A stretch of 64,000 bases of DNA from Bacillota bacterium (GTDB taxonomy: Bacteria > Bacillota > Clostridia > Acetivibrionales > DTU013). Each line of letters begins with the position of its first letter. Within the stretch, counting starts at the first letter, position 1. The stretch covers positions 156,269 to 220,268 of the forward strand of contig JAEYRV010000004.1 in the NCBI GenBank assembly GCA_023435305.1, read 5' to 3'. The position numbers and the translations under genes were made by a program. The notes beneath the pieces were generated by a model that searched no databases, was not told where the DNA came from, and saw only the letters and a list, made by a program, of their open reading frames with translations. Positions 54,474-63,335 of this stretch are shown one piece after another.

Positions 54474-56430
54474 ACTTAATTGAAAAAGTAAATTCCATCC
54501 CAATTTCATAGGTGGCGGAATTTAGTTCTGCAAATTAGGGGGAATGAGAAACGCGGAAGTTACTTCTGCAAACATCTGCATTATGTGATATTCATCCACG
54601 ACACTCGGGGATGTCAAGGGCGGGCGGTTTTTGCCCGTTCATCGCAGGCGGGGCCGGAGACCCTTTACATCCATTGCACTCATATCCTTTTGTCCCCGGT
54701 CTGTTTATGACAGACCGGCTGCCTTCCGGCGAGGACAGGGTTTGGGACAGAGTCCCAAGGTTTTATGTTCCTAATCATTTCGTTTTTTTAGAACCAATAG
54801 TGGAAATCAGTCTTTCATAAAGTTATGATGTCTTTGGTGGTGCCTCTTAGGAGGTACATATGAATAAGAACAGACATCTGACTCAGGAGGAAAGAAACAT
54901 TATTGAGCAACGATTAATTAGTAAAGAATCCTTCAAAGGTATTGCTCGTGAGCTTGACAAGGATCCAACAACGATTGCCAAAGAAGTCAAAGCTCATATC
55001 CAGTTCAGAAAGACTGGCTGCTATGGAAAAACCTTTAATAACTGCCTGAATCGAAAAGACTGCACTGTTCGGCATCTTTGCGGCAGCCAGAGGTGTACCC
55101 GCTACTGCAACTTCTGTACTGCCCATCCATGTTCATCCCTTTGCCCTGAATATCATCAGCAAATATGTTCAAGACTTTCAAAACCTCCATACGCCTGTAA
55201 TGGCTGTGAAGATAGAAGATCTTGCACGTTGGAAAAGAGGATCTACTCCGCGGTTCATGCACAAAGAGAATACGAGGCAGTCCGTTCTGAGTCCCGTCAG
55301 GGGTTACAGCTTACAGAAGATGATGCTTTAAGGCTGGATTCCATTATTAGCCCTCTGCTCATGAAAGGTCAGTCGCTCCACCACATATGTGTAAACCATG
55401 TAGATGAGATTATGTTCAATGAACGCTCTCTTTACAATTACGTGGATGATGGTATTTTTACAGCAAGGAACATTGATATGCCTCGTGTCGTACGCATGGG
55501 AAAACGTAAAAAAAAGAAGGATTCTTTCAAGGTGGATAAAAAATGCCGTATCGGTCGCACTTACCAAGATTTTCTTCAATTCATGGCGGATAATCCAGCC
55601 CTCCCCATAGTTGAAATGGATTCTGTTGAAGGCAAGAAGGGAGGTAAGGTCTTGCTGACACTGCATTTTATCATACCTCAACTTATGCTTGCATTTATCA
55701 GGGACGCCAATACATCCCAATCTGTTATCGACATCTTTGATCGGCTTTACCTTGAACTCCATCCTGATACTTTTTGTGAGTTATTCCAAGTATTGCTTGG
55801 GGACAATGGCAGTGAATTCTCCAATCCATCTGCAATTGAGAAGGATCTGCAGGGCAATAAGAGAACGCGTGTTTTTTATTGTGATCCACAAGCTCCTTTC
55901 CAGAAAGGCGCAGCTGAAAACAACCATGCATTAATCCGACGCATCATACCTAAGGGAACTTCTTTTGATCGTTTTACTCAAAAAGATATAACCCTTATGA
56001 TGAACCACATTAACTCCTATGGACGGCCAAATCTCGGCGATAAGACACCATATGCAGTCTTTGCTTCACTCTATGGAGATGACATTTTAAGAAGGATGAA
56101 CGTAGAACTTATCCAACCCGATAAGGTTACTCTACATCCATCACTTCTTAAAAGATAAACTAAAAAACCAGAGGCACCACCAGCCACAAAAAGATAGCGA
56201 AACTCGGGGTGGAATTTACTCTTGCAAAAAGTCAGCTAATATTCCACACTTAGTTTGCTGTACCCAAAACGTGGCAGGTTTGGCTTCTGTAATTTATATT
56301 TTAACCTATTATCACTCAAAAATCACTACATATAAACCGTTTTCAGACTGAATAAACGTAAATATAATCAACGATATGCGTTCCTGTGGAATTTACTCTT
56401 GCAAAGTGGAATTTACCTTTTCAATTGACC
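54474..56430. mobile_element. 1.96 kb insertion element carrying an IS30-type transposase
   Basis: Inverted repeats AATTGAAAAAGTAAATTCCA (54478-54497) and its near-perfect inverse (56407-56426) lie four bases inside each end. Both ends are flanked by the same 13 bp, TTGGAGGTTATAT (54461-54473 and 56431-56443). Inside, more copies of GTGGAATTTACTCTTGCAAA occur at 56209 and 56386, with degenerate copies near 54513 and 54556. An inner inverted pair TGGTGGTGCCTCT (54836) and AGAGGCACCACCA (56170) brackets the transposase and may mark a nested IS30 element. The flanking 13 bp could be a target duplication. Confidence 0.7.
54860..56158 (+). CDS. IS30-family transposase
   Basis: 432 residues. An N-terminal HTH (LTQEERNIIEQRLISKESFKGIARELDKDPTTIAKEV) is followed by a cysteine-rich zinc region (CTRYCNFCTAHPCSSLCPEY). 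The DDE catalytic core is in VEMDSVEGKKGG (Asp), LLGDNGSEFSNP (Asp) and QKGAAENNHALIRRIIPKG (Glu). It appears intact. The AGGAGG site is buried in a 7 bp hairpin (54840-54846 with 54851-54857), a common IS device against read-through translation. Confidence 0.93.
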   Translation: MNKNRHLTQEERNIIEQRLISKESFKGIARELDKDPTTIAKEVKAHIQFRKTGCYGKTFNNCLNRKDCTVRHLCGSQRCTRYCNFCTAHPCSSLCPEYHQQICSRLSKPPYACNGCEDRRSCTLEKRIYSAVHAQREYEAVRSESRQGLQLTEDDALRLDSIISPLLMKGQSLHHICVNHVDEIMFNERSLYNYVDDGIFTARNIDMPRVVRMGKRKKKKDSFKVDKKCRIGRTYQDFLQFMADNPALPIVEMDSVEGKKGGKVLLTLHFIIPQLMLAFIRDANTSQSVIDIFDRLYLELHPDTFCELFQVLLGDNGSEFSNPSAIEKDLQGNKRTRVFYCDPQAPFQKGAAENNHALIRRIIPKGTSFDRFTQKDITLMMNHINSYGRPNLGDKTPYAVFASLYGDDILRRMNVELIQPDKVTLHPSLLKR

Positions 56431-56444
56431 TTGGAGGTTATATT

Positions 56445-56663
56445 GTGACAAAAATGCACAACCGTCTGAAAGAGATCAGACTTCGAAAAGGAATTTCACA
56501 GTTAAAATTATCTCAGATAAGTGGCATTGCACCTTGCGTCATTTCCAATATTGAGAGAGGTAGACAGTATGTTTTTCCGGGTTGGAAGAGAAGAATCGCA
56601 AGTGCTCTAAATGTTTCAGAATCAGAATTATTTCCTGACGAAATAGCAGCAAAGGAGGCGTAA
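56445..56663 (+). CDS. XRE-family HTH regulator
   Basis: 72 residues from GTG 56445, seven bases after GGAGG. The HTH_3 core is MHNRLKEIRLRKGISQLKLSQISGIAPCVISNIERGRQYVFPGWKRRIASALNVSESELF. Probably an element-encoded repressor or activator. The preceding 1.96 kb insertion separates its ribosome site from upstream sequence, so its promoter may now come from the insertion. It ends two bases before the next gene. Confidence 0.85.
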   Translation: MTKMHNRLKEIRLRKGISQLKLSQISGIAPCVISNIERGRQYVFPGWKRRIASALNVSESELFPDEIAAKEA

Positions 56664-56665
56664 TT

Positions 56666-56929
56666 ATGTCAGTGCCAAGGATGAGAACGATTAACGCCGC
56701 CGCCGAATACTTCAAGGTGCAGGATCCTGATACAAGTATTACAAAGAATTTCATTAGAACAGGCATTAAGTCGGGTCTAATAAGTGAAGGTGTCGTTATG
56801 GCTGGGGGAAAATACCTTGTATCTCTAGAGGCGCTTGAAGCGCTTTTATCAAAAGGAACTATTGAGACGGCTATTGAGGCTGATGAAAAAATAGTTACCT
56901 TTAATGGCATAAGAAGAATAAAAGCATAA
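56666..56929 (+). CDS. Small HTH protein, excisionase-like
   Basis: 87 residues. MRTINAAAEYFKVQDPDTSITKNFIRTGIKSGLISEGVVMAGGKYLVSLEALEAL has the helix-turn-helix and wing outline of phage MerR/excisionase-like adaptors. ATG follows GGAGGCG. Located between the XRE gene and the primase, it may be a directionality factor or another regulator. The call rests on pattern only. Confidence 0.6.
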   Translation: MSVPRMRTINAAAEYFKVQDPDTSITKNFIRTGIKSGLISEGVVMAGGKYLVSLEALEALLSKGTIETAIEADEKIVTFNGIRRIKA

Positions 56930-56943
56930 ACTGAGGTGTGCAA

Positions 56944-59412
56944 ATGAACCCTGAATATAGACATGATAATAAGTTACATAAGAACATACCTGAAGAATTA
57001 AAGAGGCTCGACAGGTGGGTTTGCTGGAAGCTGGAAGAGCGAGCGGGCAAGCCCACTAAGATCCCGATAAATCCTCTCACTGGCGGACAGGCTATGAGTA
57101 ATAATCCTGAGACATGGACTGATTACTGGACAGCTCACGACAAGATGGTGACGGAGGGCTATTCTGGCATAGGTTTTATGTTCAATAGCGACGGCTTCCT
57201 GGGTGTGGATATTGATCACTGCCGGGATGCCGAGACCGGGGAGTTGACTGATCTGGCTAAGGACATTATTGGCACTCTGGACAGCTATACAGAGATCAGC
57301 CAGAGCGGTACCGGGATACATATATTGTGCAGGGGGCAGCTACCGGATGGACGCAGAAGGAAAGAACCGGTTGAGATGTACGAGACCGGCCGCTACTTCT
57401 GTATGACCGGAAATGTGTTGGACGATGCCCACATGGAGATTGAGGAGCGGACGGACGAGCTGGCGGCTGTACATAAAAAGTATGTAAATGTTAAGAAAAA
57501 AGCCAAAAATGATGCAAAAACATCAAAAAACGTATCAAAAGCGCCTGTTTTTGTTGATGATGACAAAATTATTGAAGTAGCGATGGCTGCGAAAAACGGG
57601 GATCTCTTTACGGATCTGATGAATGGCAACTGGAAGGGTAGATACACAAGCCAGAGCGAAGCAGATATTGCACTGTGTAATCTGCTAGCTTTCTACTGCC
57701 AGTGCGACGCTAATCAGATGCAGAGGATGTTCCGCCGGTCGGGGCTGTATCGTGACAAGTGGAACGAGCGCCGGGGTGAGGCGGGTACATATGGGGAGAT
57801 CACAATTAACAGGGCTGTAGCTGATTGCGGAAATACGTACAGTCAGCATTATCACATAAACATTGCATCTGGATCTACACGGACAGCACAGGTTGATGAA
57901 CTGGCCAACCCTGAGGCTAATAATAAAAACACCGATAAATCTTATAAATATACTGATGCAGGCAACAGCGAACGTTTTGGGGATGCGTTAAGAGGAAGGT
58001 ATCTATATATTTCAGAGCAAAAAGCCTGGTATCGTTACAATGGGAAACTATGGGAGAACGATATTAGCAACAGGATTGTTCAGGATGTAATAAAATGTCT
58101 TCGGTATGCCCAAAAAAAAGCTTTTAATATAAGTGACGATGATAAGCGCACAAAAGAATTATCCTGGTTACTGAAAAGTGAGAGCAGGGATAAAATAAAC
58201 TCTGCTTTATGTCTTATGTCAAGTATACCTTTTATGTGCGCCAGTATTAGTCAATTCGATAAGAATGATATGCTGCTGAATGTCCAAAATGGAACCATTA
58301 ATCTAGTAACTGGGGTTTTGCAAAAGCATAATAAAGACGATTATATTACTAAAATATGTAATGTAAAGCATGATACCAATTCTAAAAGCTCACTTTTTGA
58401 AGCCTTTATTGAGGATATCACAGAGGGAAAACAAGATAAGAAGATGTATCTTCAAAAGCTTTGCGGTTATTGCTGCACGGGTAAGGTTTCAGAGGAAGAG
58501 TTTTATCAAGCAAAGGGTAGCGGACAAAACGGGAAAACAAAGCTTTTTGAAACAGTAAAATATTGTTTGGGTACTTATGCGGTTACAGCTTCTCCGGACA
58601 TTTTAATGGCAAAGGATATGTCCAGTATACCAAACGATATTGCTAGGCTACAGGGGACTAGGTTTGTTTTAATGTCTGAGCCTGATCCAGGGAAGAGGTT
58701 TTCTGATAACGCAGTCAAAAGCTTAACTGGCGGAGATACAATAATTGCTCGTTATCTTCATAAAGAATTCTTTGAATTTCAAATGAAAGCCAAGATGATA
58801 ATGCTCACAAACCATGAGATAAAAGCAATAGGCACAGATCACGGTCTATGGCGGCGTATGGTAGTTATCCCTTTTACATATCAAGTGCCAGAAGATAAAA
58901 AAGATAAACACCTTCAAGAAAAATTGATTGCAGATGCTGAAGCAGTATTAGCTTGGATGGTAGATGGTTGTTTATTATGGCAAAAAGAAGAATTAGAGCA
59001 GCCGAAAGAACTAATAAAAGTAAAGAATGAATACCGTATGGGGCAGGATGCTGTTGGATTATTTTTGGACGCTTGTTGTGCCGAAGATCCAAAGGTAAAA
59101 ATTAGCGCGACAAGTTTATATAAAGCATTTATTGCATGGTGCCAGGACACTGGGGAATACGAAATATCACAGAGGCTATTTGGTTCCAGACTAAGGGAAA
59201 AGGGCTTTACAAATGTAAAGTCGGGAACTGTTTATTGGTTTGGTTTAAGATTGTTGGACAATTTGGACAATCTGGACAAGAAACAGATAAATACAAATAT
59301 AAAAAATGCTTATAAGGATTTATCGGAAATTAGTCCGCCTTTGTCCAAACGTCCAGAAAGCATAAATATTTCTGATTGGATGCAGGATGCGTTTGAAGAA
59401 GGGCGAGATTAA
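56944..59412 (+). CDS. P4/D5-type phage primase-helicase
   Basis: 822 residues. The N-terminal primase-polymerase-like domain (LDRWVCWKLEERAGKPTKIPINP, DGFLGVDIDHC, CRGQLPDG) is followed by a D5-N region and a superfamily-3 helicase. The helicase has Walker A KGSGQNGKTKLFE (about residue 525), Walker B-type LQGTRFVLMSEPDP and an arginine-finger region. It starts replication of the element. ATG follows GAGGTG. The Glu/Lys-rich linker (KKKAKNDAKTSKNVSK) between domains is typical. Confidence 0.92.
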   Translation: MNPEYRHDNKLHKNIPEELKRLDRWVCWKLEERAGKPTKIPINPLTGGQAMSNNPETWTDYWTAHDKMVTEGYSGIGFMFNSDGFLGVDIDHCRDAETGELTDLAKDIIGTLDSYTEISQSGTGIHILCRGQLPDGRRRKEPVEMYETGRYFCMTGNVLDDAHMEIEERTDELAAVHKKYVNVKKKAKNDAKTSKNVSKAPVFVDDDKIIEVAMAAKNGDLFTDLMNGNWKGRYTSQSEADIALCNLLAFYCQCDANQMQRMFRRSGLYRDKWNERRGEAGTYGEITINRAVADCGNTYSQHYHINIASGSTRTAQVDELANPEANNKNTDKSYKYTDAGNSERFGDALRGRYLYISEQKAWYRYNGKLWENDISNRIVQDVIKCLRYAQKKAFNISDDDKRTKELSWLLKSESRDKINSALCLMSSIPFMCASISQFDKNDMLLNVQNGTINLVTGVLQKHNKDDYITKICNVKHDTNSKSSLFEAFIEDITEGKQDKKMYLQKLCGYCCTGKVSEEEFYQAKGSGQNGKTKLFETVKYCLGTYAVTASPDILMAKDMSSIPNDIARLQGTRFVLMSEPDPGKRFSDNAVKSLTGGDTIIARYLHKEFFEFQMKAKMIMLTNHEIKAIGTDHGLWRRMVVIPFTYQVPEDKKDKHLQEKLIADAEAVLAWMVDGCLLWQKEELEQPKELIKVKNEYRMGQDAVGLFLDACCAEDPKVKISATSLYKAFIAWCQDTGEYEISQRLFGSRLREKGFTNVKSGTVYWFGLRLLDNLDNLDKKQINTNIKNAYKDLSEISPPLSKRPESINISDWMQDAFEEGRD

Positions 59413-59430
59413 AAAGAGAGGAGTTACAAA

Positions 59431-59619
59431 ATGTATATTCAATTCAATGATGAATTAGGTTTTCCAAAAATTTTAAAGGTTAAAAAGCTTGGGACCAGAG
59501 AGGAATTTGGACGGGACGAACAGGATAATGCAATCAAGCTTTACTGTATTGTAGATGAAAGCATATACGATTTTCAGAATATCCTCAGTGTGGCCGCGTC
59601 GGATACAATGCGAAGGTAA
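59431..59619 (+). CDS. Small phage-type protein, unknown
   Basis: 62 residues after GAGAGGAG. Mostly beta-strand pattern (MYIQFNDELGFPKILKVKKLGTREEF ... LYCIVDESIYDFQNILSVA). No family recognised. It follows the primase after 18 bases in the same direction. Confidence 0.6.
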   Translation: MYIQFNDELGFPKILKVKKLGTREEFGRDEQDNAIKLYCIVDESIYDFQNILSVAASDTMRR

Positions 59620-59684
59620 TTAGGAATTGATGAAGATGGGCTCGATCAGTACACAAGAGCTCATATGTGAAGGAGGAAACAAAA

Positions 59685-60086
59685 ATGGGAAGACGGAAAC
59701 TGGATCCGGTTGAGAAAATCAGAAGAATTTTGGATGATGCATGCATTTATGTTATTGATCTTCCGTTTGATAAGAAAGTTAAAAGCAGTATAACAGACAG
59801 GATATGGCTTCTCTCACGTGAGATCGGCAAATTTGAGCAAGAACGGCAGGAGAAGTTGATCAGAGAGCAGAAGGCTGCAAGGTTCAATTCATTCACGGAG
59901 CCACCTGTAGTGAAGGTATTGTCGGTGACGGGTCACACGGTAGCAATCTTGTGTCCTTACTGTGGGCAGAAACACATTCACGGTAATATACCGGGGCACG
60001 TTGTAGCTCATTGTCTCGAAAGAAATCTGGACAACATTGGATACATTATCCCTGAAGTTAAAGCTGATGGTGATGAAACGATTTAA
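59685..60086 (+). CDS. Small zinc-binding protein, unknown
   Basis: 133 residues from ATG 59685, which follows AAGGAGG. The N-terminal helical half is charged. The C-terminal half has CPYCGQKHIHGNIPGHVVAHC, a plausible zinc site with two CxxC-type cysteines and histidines. No family name is certain. It lies in the element's early region downstream of the primase. Confidence 0.6.
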   Translation: MGRRKLDPVEKIRRILDDACIYVIDLPFDKKVKSSITDRIWLLSREIGKFEQERQEKLIREQKAARFNSFTEPPVVKVLSVTGHTVAILCPYCGQKHIHGNIPGHVVAHCLERNLDNIGYIIPEVKADGDETI

Positions 60087-60155
60087 AGTGAGCAGGAGGC
60101 AAGCAGGAGAGGAGGCGAAGATGAAAACAATACACAAGAAGCCCTAGATCCCAGG

Positions 60156-60239
60156 ATGAGGACGAGAGAGAAGCTAGAACAGATTAAATACAATACTGAG
60201 GCAAGCGCACTGGAGCGGCTTGAGTGGCGGGGGTATTAA
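60156..60239 (+). CDS. Possible 27-residue peptide
   Basis: MRTREKLEQIKYNTEASALERLEWRGY is helical and charged but lacks a clear ribosome site. It is one of the few open frames in the 60087-60389 gap. Confidence 0.2.
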   Translation: MRTREKLEQIKYNTEASALERLEWRGY

Positions 60240-60389
60240 TTGCGGAGCATAACGATATGTTGATGTTGCCTTCGGTGTGAGGCGTTAAAGAGCATACCGG
60301 ACCTGTTATCACAGCAGTGAATGAAAAAGTGGAAAGATTGTCGAGGTAACGATAGAGAAGGCAGAAAAAAGAATAAGGAGATAAAAGTA

Positions 60390-61034
60390 ATGGTAAATAA
60401 GGAATTGATAAACGAGATTAAGAATTTAATTACTAAGAAGTTTACAGAAGATGTGCAACATCTACACGACGAACAGTTTTCTATAAAGAACAAGGAGTAT
60501 CAGGACAAGCTGCGTGATGTAGAAAGACATGGATATTATATGCAAGATAAGAAGGTAGCAGCAGAAAAAGAAATCAAAGATATTAAAAAGCAATTAGCTG
60601 TACTTAGTGCGGAACATTTAAAAGAAACGGATCCAATAAAGATTAAAGATATTGAGGCTAAAAAGAAGGAGTTAAGATTAAAGCAAGATGATCTAATTGA
60701 CTTAGTTAATACAAACATATCCGCAGTAATTAACGGTAAGTATATAAGGGACTTGGAACTACCCGTAAGAGAAAGCCAAGAAGAGTATGTACGATTCGAA
60801 CAAGCAACTGTGGGCTGTCGGGATGAACTTAAAGAGATAAAAGACTTAATTGATGGCTATATGACAAGGCTAAATAATGCAAGTAAGGGGCATTTATATT
60901 TTTCCAATGCAACTCTACTGCAAAATATCAAAACTAATAGATTTTCACAAGATGATGGTTGGATAAGCAGAAGAGACTTTGTCGTGCCTGGTGAAGTAAC
61001 GAGGGTGTATACTGGCAGCAGTTTAGAAGACTAG
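60390..61034 (+). CDS. Coiled-coil protein, unknown
   Basis: 214 residues from ATG 60390, nine bases after AAGGAG. Long heptad-type charged helices (residues about 40-110) precede a less regular C-terminus (GHLYFSNATLLQNIKTNRFSQDDGWISRRDFVVPGEV). No family recognised. Same strand and spacing as the rest of the element. Confidence 0.6.
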   Translation: MVNKELINEIKNLITKKFTEDVQHLHDEQFSIKNKEYQDKLRDVERHGYYMQDKKVAAEKEIKDIKKQLAVLSAEHLKETDPIKIKDIEAKKKELRLKQDDLIDLVNTNISAVINGKYIRDLELPVRESQEEYVRFEQATVGCRDELKEIKDLIDGYMTRLNNASKGHLYFSNATLLQNIKTNRFSQDDGWISRRDFVVPGEVTRVYTGSSLED

Positions 61035-61108
61035 TCAACTCACCAATCCATTTAATCCCAATAAAGAGGAAAGCGACCGAAGGGGCGGGAGACTGGGGAG
61101 TGAGAAAT

Positions 61109-61426
61109 ATGGCAAAGGAATGGGCGAAAGCGTTTTATAATAGTAAAGCATGGCTGAAATGTAGAGATGGTTATATCCAGTCTGTTAATGGATTATGTGA
61201 ACGGTGCATAAAAGAAGGACATTATATACCAGGTTACATTGTCCATCATAAGATATTGTTGACACCAGAGAACATAAACAATCCAGACGTAACACTGAGA
61301 TGGGGCAACCTTGAGTATGTATGCCAAGACTGTCACAACAAGGATCATCACGGCAGCGGTGAGGATGTGACAGCAGATGGATTGATGTTTGACGAGTGTG
61401 GGAATATTATACAATCCCCCCTATAA
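61109..61426 (+). CDS. HNH endonuclease
   Basis: 105 residues from ATG 61109 after GGGGAG. The HNH motif is complete: YIVHHKILLTP ... WGNLEYVCQDCHNKDHHG, with zinc cysteines CERC and CQDC. Such small HNH proteins sit just upstream of terminase genes in many phages, where they assist DNA packaging cleavage. Here only what appears to be a terminase small-subunit remnant follows. Confidence 0.88.
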   Translation: MAKEWAKAFYNSKAWLKCRDGYIQSVNGLCERCIKEGHYIPGYIVHHKILLTPENINNPDVTLRWGNLEYVCQDCHNKDHHGSGEDVTADGLMFDECGNIIQSPL

Positions 61427-61536
61427 AACAGCCAAACGCTTGAAGACGAAGACCGATGGTGAACTCTCGAAGAATACGCAGGTCTCACGCATGACCCCCC
61501 TGCCCAAAAAATTTAAAATAATGTGAGGTGATATAT

Positions 61537-61765
61537 GTGGCGATTAAGCAGTATTTATCAAAAGATGAACGAATCAAGAAAGAAGAGAAGAGGCTTAAAA
61601 GAATATACGCAAATGTAGACAAAGATAATAAGGCTATCATTGATGGACTCATTAAAAGGGCTGCATATATCATATACAAGTAATTTGCTAGCTGTTATGA
61701 AGCAACTCAATGACATGTTAAGCGGCGAAACATACATATTTCAGCCCGACATGGTCAGAACTTAA
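61537..61765 (+). pseudogene. Terminase small-subunit remnant (P27-like)
   Basis: GTG 61537 opens VAIKQYLSKDERIKKEEKRLKRIYANVDKDNKAIIDGLIKRAAYIIYK then TAA; this matches the start of P27-type small terminases. In another frame just after it, LLAVMKQLNDMLSGETYIFQPDMVRT resembles the C-terminal YxxxxKQLxDLL end. The middle of the family (about 50-70 residues) is missing, implying a deletion plus frameshift. No large terminase follows in the window. Confidence 0.5.
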
Positions 61766-61829
61766 AATTAAACAGTGAAACAATACCGGACTCTACATCC
61801 GGTAAATTTACTTAAGAGAGGTAATCAAA

Positions 61830-62003
61830 ATGTACGAGGATAAAACGCTTATATGCAGAGACTGTGGCCAGGAATTCATATTTGCTGCAGGGGAACAGGC
61901 TTTCTATAATGATAAAAATCTCAGTGAGCCAAAGCGCTGCCGGGAATGCAGGAAGGCAAGAAGACAAAACAATTCAGAATTCCATGATAAGACCAGGCTA
62001 TAA
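61830..62003 (+). CDS. Zinc-ribbon protein
   Basis: 57 residues after AGAGAGG. LICRDCGQEFIFAAGEQAFYNDKNLSEPKRCRECRKARR has two CxxC pairs spaced as in small zinc-ribbon proteins common in Clostridia (zinc-ribbon-containing, unknown function). May bind RNA or DNA. Confidence 0.75.
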   Translation: MYEDKTLICRDCGQEFIFAAGEQAFYNDKNLSEPKRCRECRKARRQNNSEFHDKTRL

Positions 62004-62085
62004 AGATTCTTGCGTCCTCCTCCTGGGACTTTAAAGAGCAGGGAGAACTCCGGTAGCTGGATGAATGTTAAGCTGCAAGCTGCCG

Positions 62086-62173
62086 ATACATTGCAATCAG
62101 GCGCAATGTATGTATTGTGGGTGCACGCATCTGTTTTATTTACGCAGCCTTACGGGAGAGGCTGCTCCTTTTT
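62086..62173 (+). ncRNA. Hairpin region with terminator (possible small RNA)
   Basis: ATACATTGC / GCAATGTAT (62086-62111) is a perfect 9 bp stem. About 30 bases later GCAGCCT / AGGCTGC (62144-62165) runs into TCCTTTTT. No gene fits 62004-62182. This could be a short transcript with an intrinsic terminator. Confidence 0.35.
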
Positions 62174-62182
62174 AAATTCATT

Positions 62183-62900
62183 TTGTAGTGGTAGCGCAAT
62201 CAGTTGCGTAACCACTACAATGTTAGGAGGCCAAGCATGTTCCTAAAAGTAAGTAAAACTCCACATACGGTCAGATGCAGCAAGGGACAGGAAAAGAAGT
62301 CTCTTCGGATTGGAACAAAGCACAGCTTTGCCCTGGTGGAGAGCTGTAGAAATAGTAAGAAAATAGGACATAAAACGATTGCTAATCTAAGCAGCATTAC
62401 TGTGGATGAATATGAGCCGCTGCATAGAGGCGGGGGCAAGACTAGCTTTGACACATCTTGCGTAATGGCACAGGTGAAGAGCTTTGACCTGAACGATCCT
62501 GAAAGCTTCCGGAAGGTTCAGTTGGATCCGCCGGTCCGGTTCTATCACACATTTAGCCGGAAGCTTTCAGAGGCAGCATACTCATACGATATTCCGGTGG
62601 ACAAGCTTCGTGAGATTGCTGCTCGTATTACGCAGATTATACCGTTGTATTCGATAGATGACTACCGGGCTTATATGAGAGCAGCTGTAGAGGAGAAGAT
62701 CCGGCAGGAAGCTTCCGGAGGATACGGCAGGGATCTGGGAAAGATGATCGGCCAGCAAACGTCCTTCGAGGCATATGACTTGGTGACAATGAAAGACGGC
62801 CAGCTGCAGGGGTACCGTAATGTTCTGAGTGTGGATATAAAATATAACTTTGAGTTATGTTGAATGTAGTGGTTGTCCACACGTGTAGATTGCCACTACA
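62183..62900. mobile_element. Palindrome-bounded 0.7 kb cassette
   Basis: The left palindrome has 17-base arms at 62183-62199 and 62204-62220 (15 of 17 match), starting TTGTAGTGG and ending CCACTACAA. The right end is another imperfect palindrome at 62865-62900 with arms TGTAGTGG / CCACTACA. One gene (62237-62863) fills the interval. Hairpins with shared arms at both ends suggest a mobile cassette, but no family is recognised and the boundaries are provisional. Confidence 0.45.
62237..62863 (+). CDS. Unfamiliar protein of the palindrome-bounded cassette
   Basis: 208 residues from ATG 62237, six bases after TAGGAGG. The N-terminus (MFLKVSKTPHTVRCSKGQ ... SFALVESCRNSKKIGHKTIANLSS) weakly resembles the start of IS1634-type transposases but there is no catalytic core. 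The rest is unrecognised, including a helical region (FSRKLSEAAYSYDIPVDKLREIAARITQII). It may be a DNA-binding accessory protein. The stop codon abuts the right palindrome. Confidence 0.6.
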   Translation: MFLKVSKTPHTVRCSKGQEKKSLRIGTKHSFALVESCRNSKKIGHKTIANLSSITVDEYEPLHRGGGKTSFDTSCVMAQVKSFDLNDPESFRKVQLDPPVRFYHTFSRKLSEAAYSYDIPVDKLREIAARITQIIPLYSIDDYRAYMRAAVEEKIRQEASGGYGRDLGKMIGQQTSFEAYDLVTMKDGQLQGYRNVLSVDIKYNFELC

Positions 62901-62959
62901 AATATAATTTTCCAAAATAATTCTAGTCGGTTAGAAAATCGTGAACAAGTGAGGTTTTT

Positions 62960-63313
62960 ATGCAGCAGCTTGCGAATGAATATAAAAAATCTATCGCTAT
63001 AATGGGACGTCGGATCGATGAACTGAAGAAGCTCCTGAAGCACCTGGAGGATATATCACTGGATCCGAAAAAGGATCCGGAAGTAATTGCAGTCAAAGCT
63101 CGGCTAAAGCCTCTTGTGGAGATGCATAAAGACCTGAAAGCTCTCGAGAAAGAAGTCAGGAACTATTACTCCCGGAGCTGGTGGAGGAGTCCTGAATTCA
63201 CCTGTAATAAAAAGGCCGGAGTAATATTACGGTTTGCTCCTTTTGTGAATAAGAAAACGTGCGATTCTATCTACCCTTTTTTCAGCGCTTCATATCAGAC
63301 ATCCAAGTCATAA
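62960..63313 (+). CDS. Helical phage-type protein, possibly altered C-terminus
   Basis: 117 residues after GTGAGG. The first 75 residues form helices (LANEYKKSIAIMGRRIDELKKLLKHLEDISLDP ... LVEMHKDLKALEKEVRNYYSRSWWRSPEFTC). The remaining 40 residues look unlike this helical type of protein, so the end may be frameshifted. Function unknown. Confidence 0.5.
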   Translation: MQQLANEYKKSIAIMGRRIDELKKLLKHLEDISLDPKKDPEVIAVKARLKPLVEMHKDLKALEKEVRNYYSRSWWRSPEFTCNKKAGVILRFAPFVNKKTCDSIYPFFSASYQTSKS

Positions 63314-63335
63314 TAAGATATCTTTTCCTGAGGAT

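Noticed and set aside
54611..54820. 69-codon plus-strand frame upstream of the IS30 transposase
   Set aside because: It has no ribosome site and covers several GC-rich hairpins (for example CGGGC-GGTTTTT-GCCCG); more likely non-coding element DNA.
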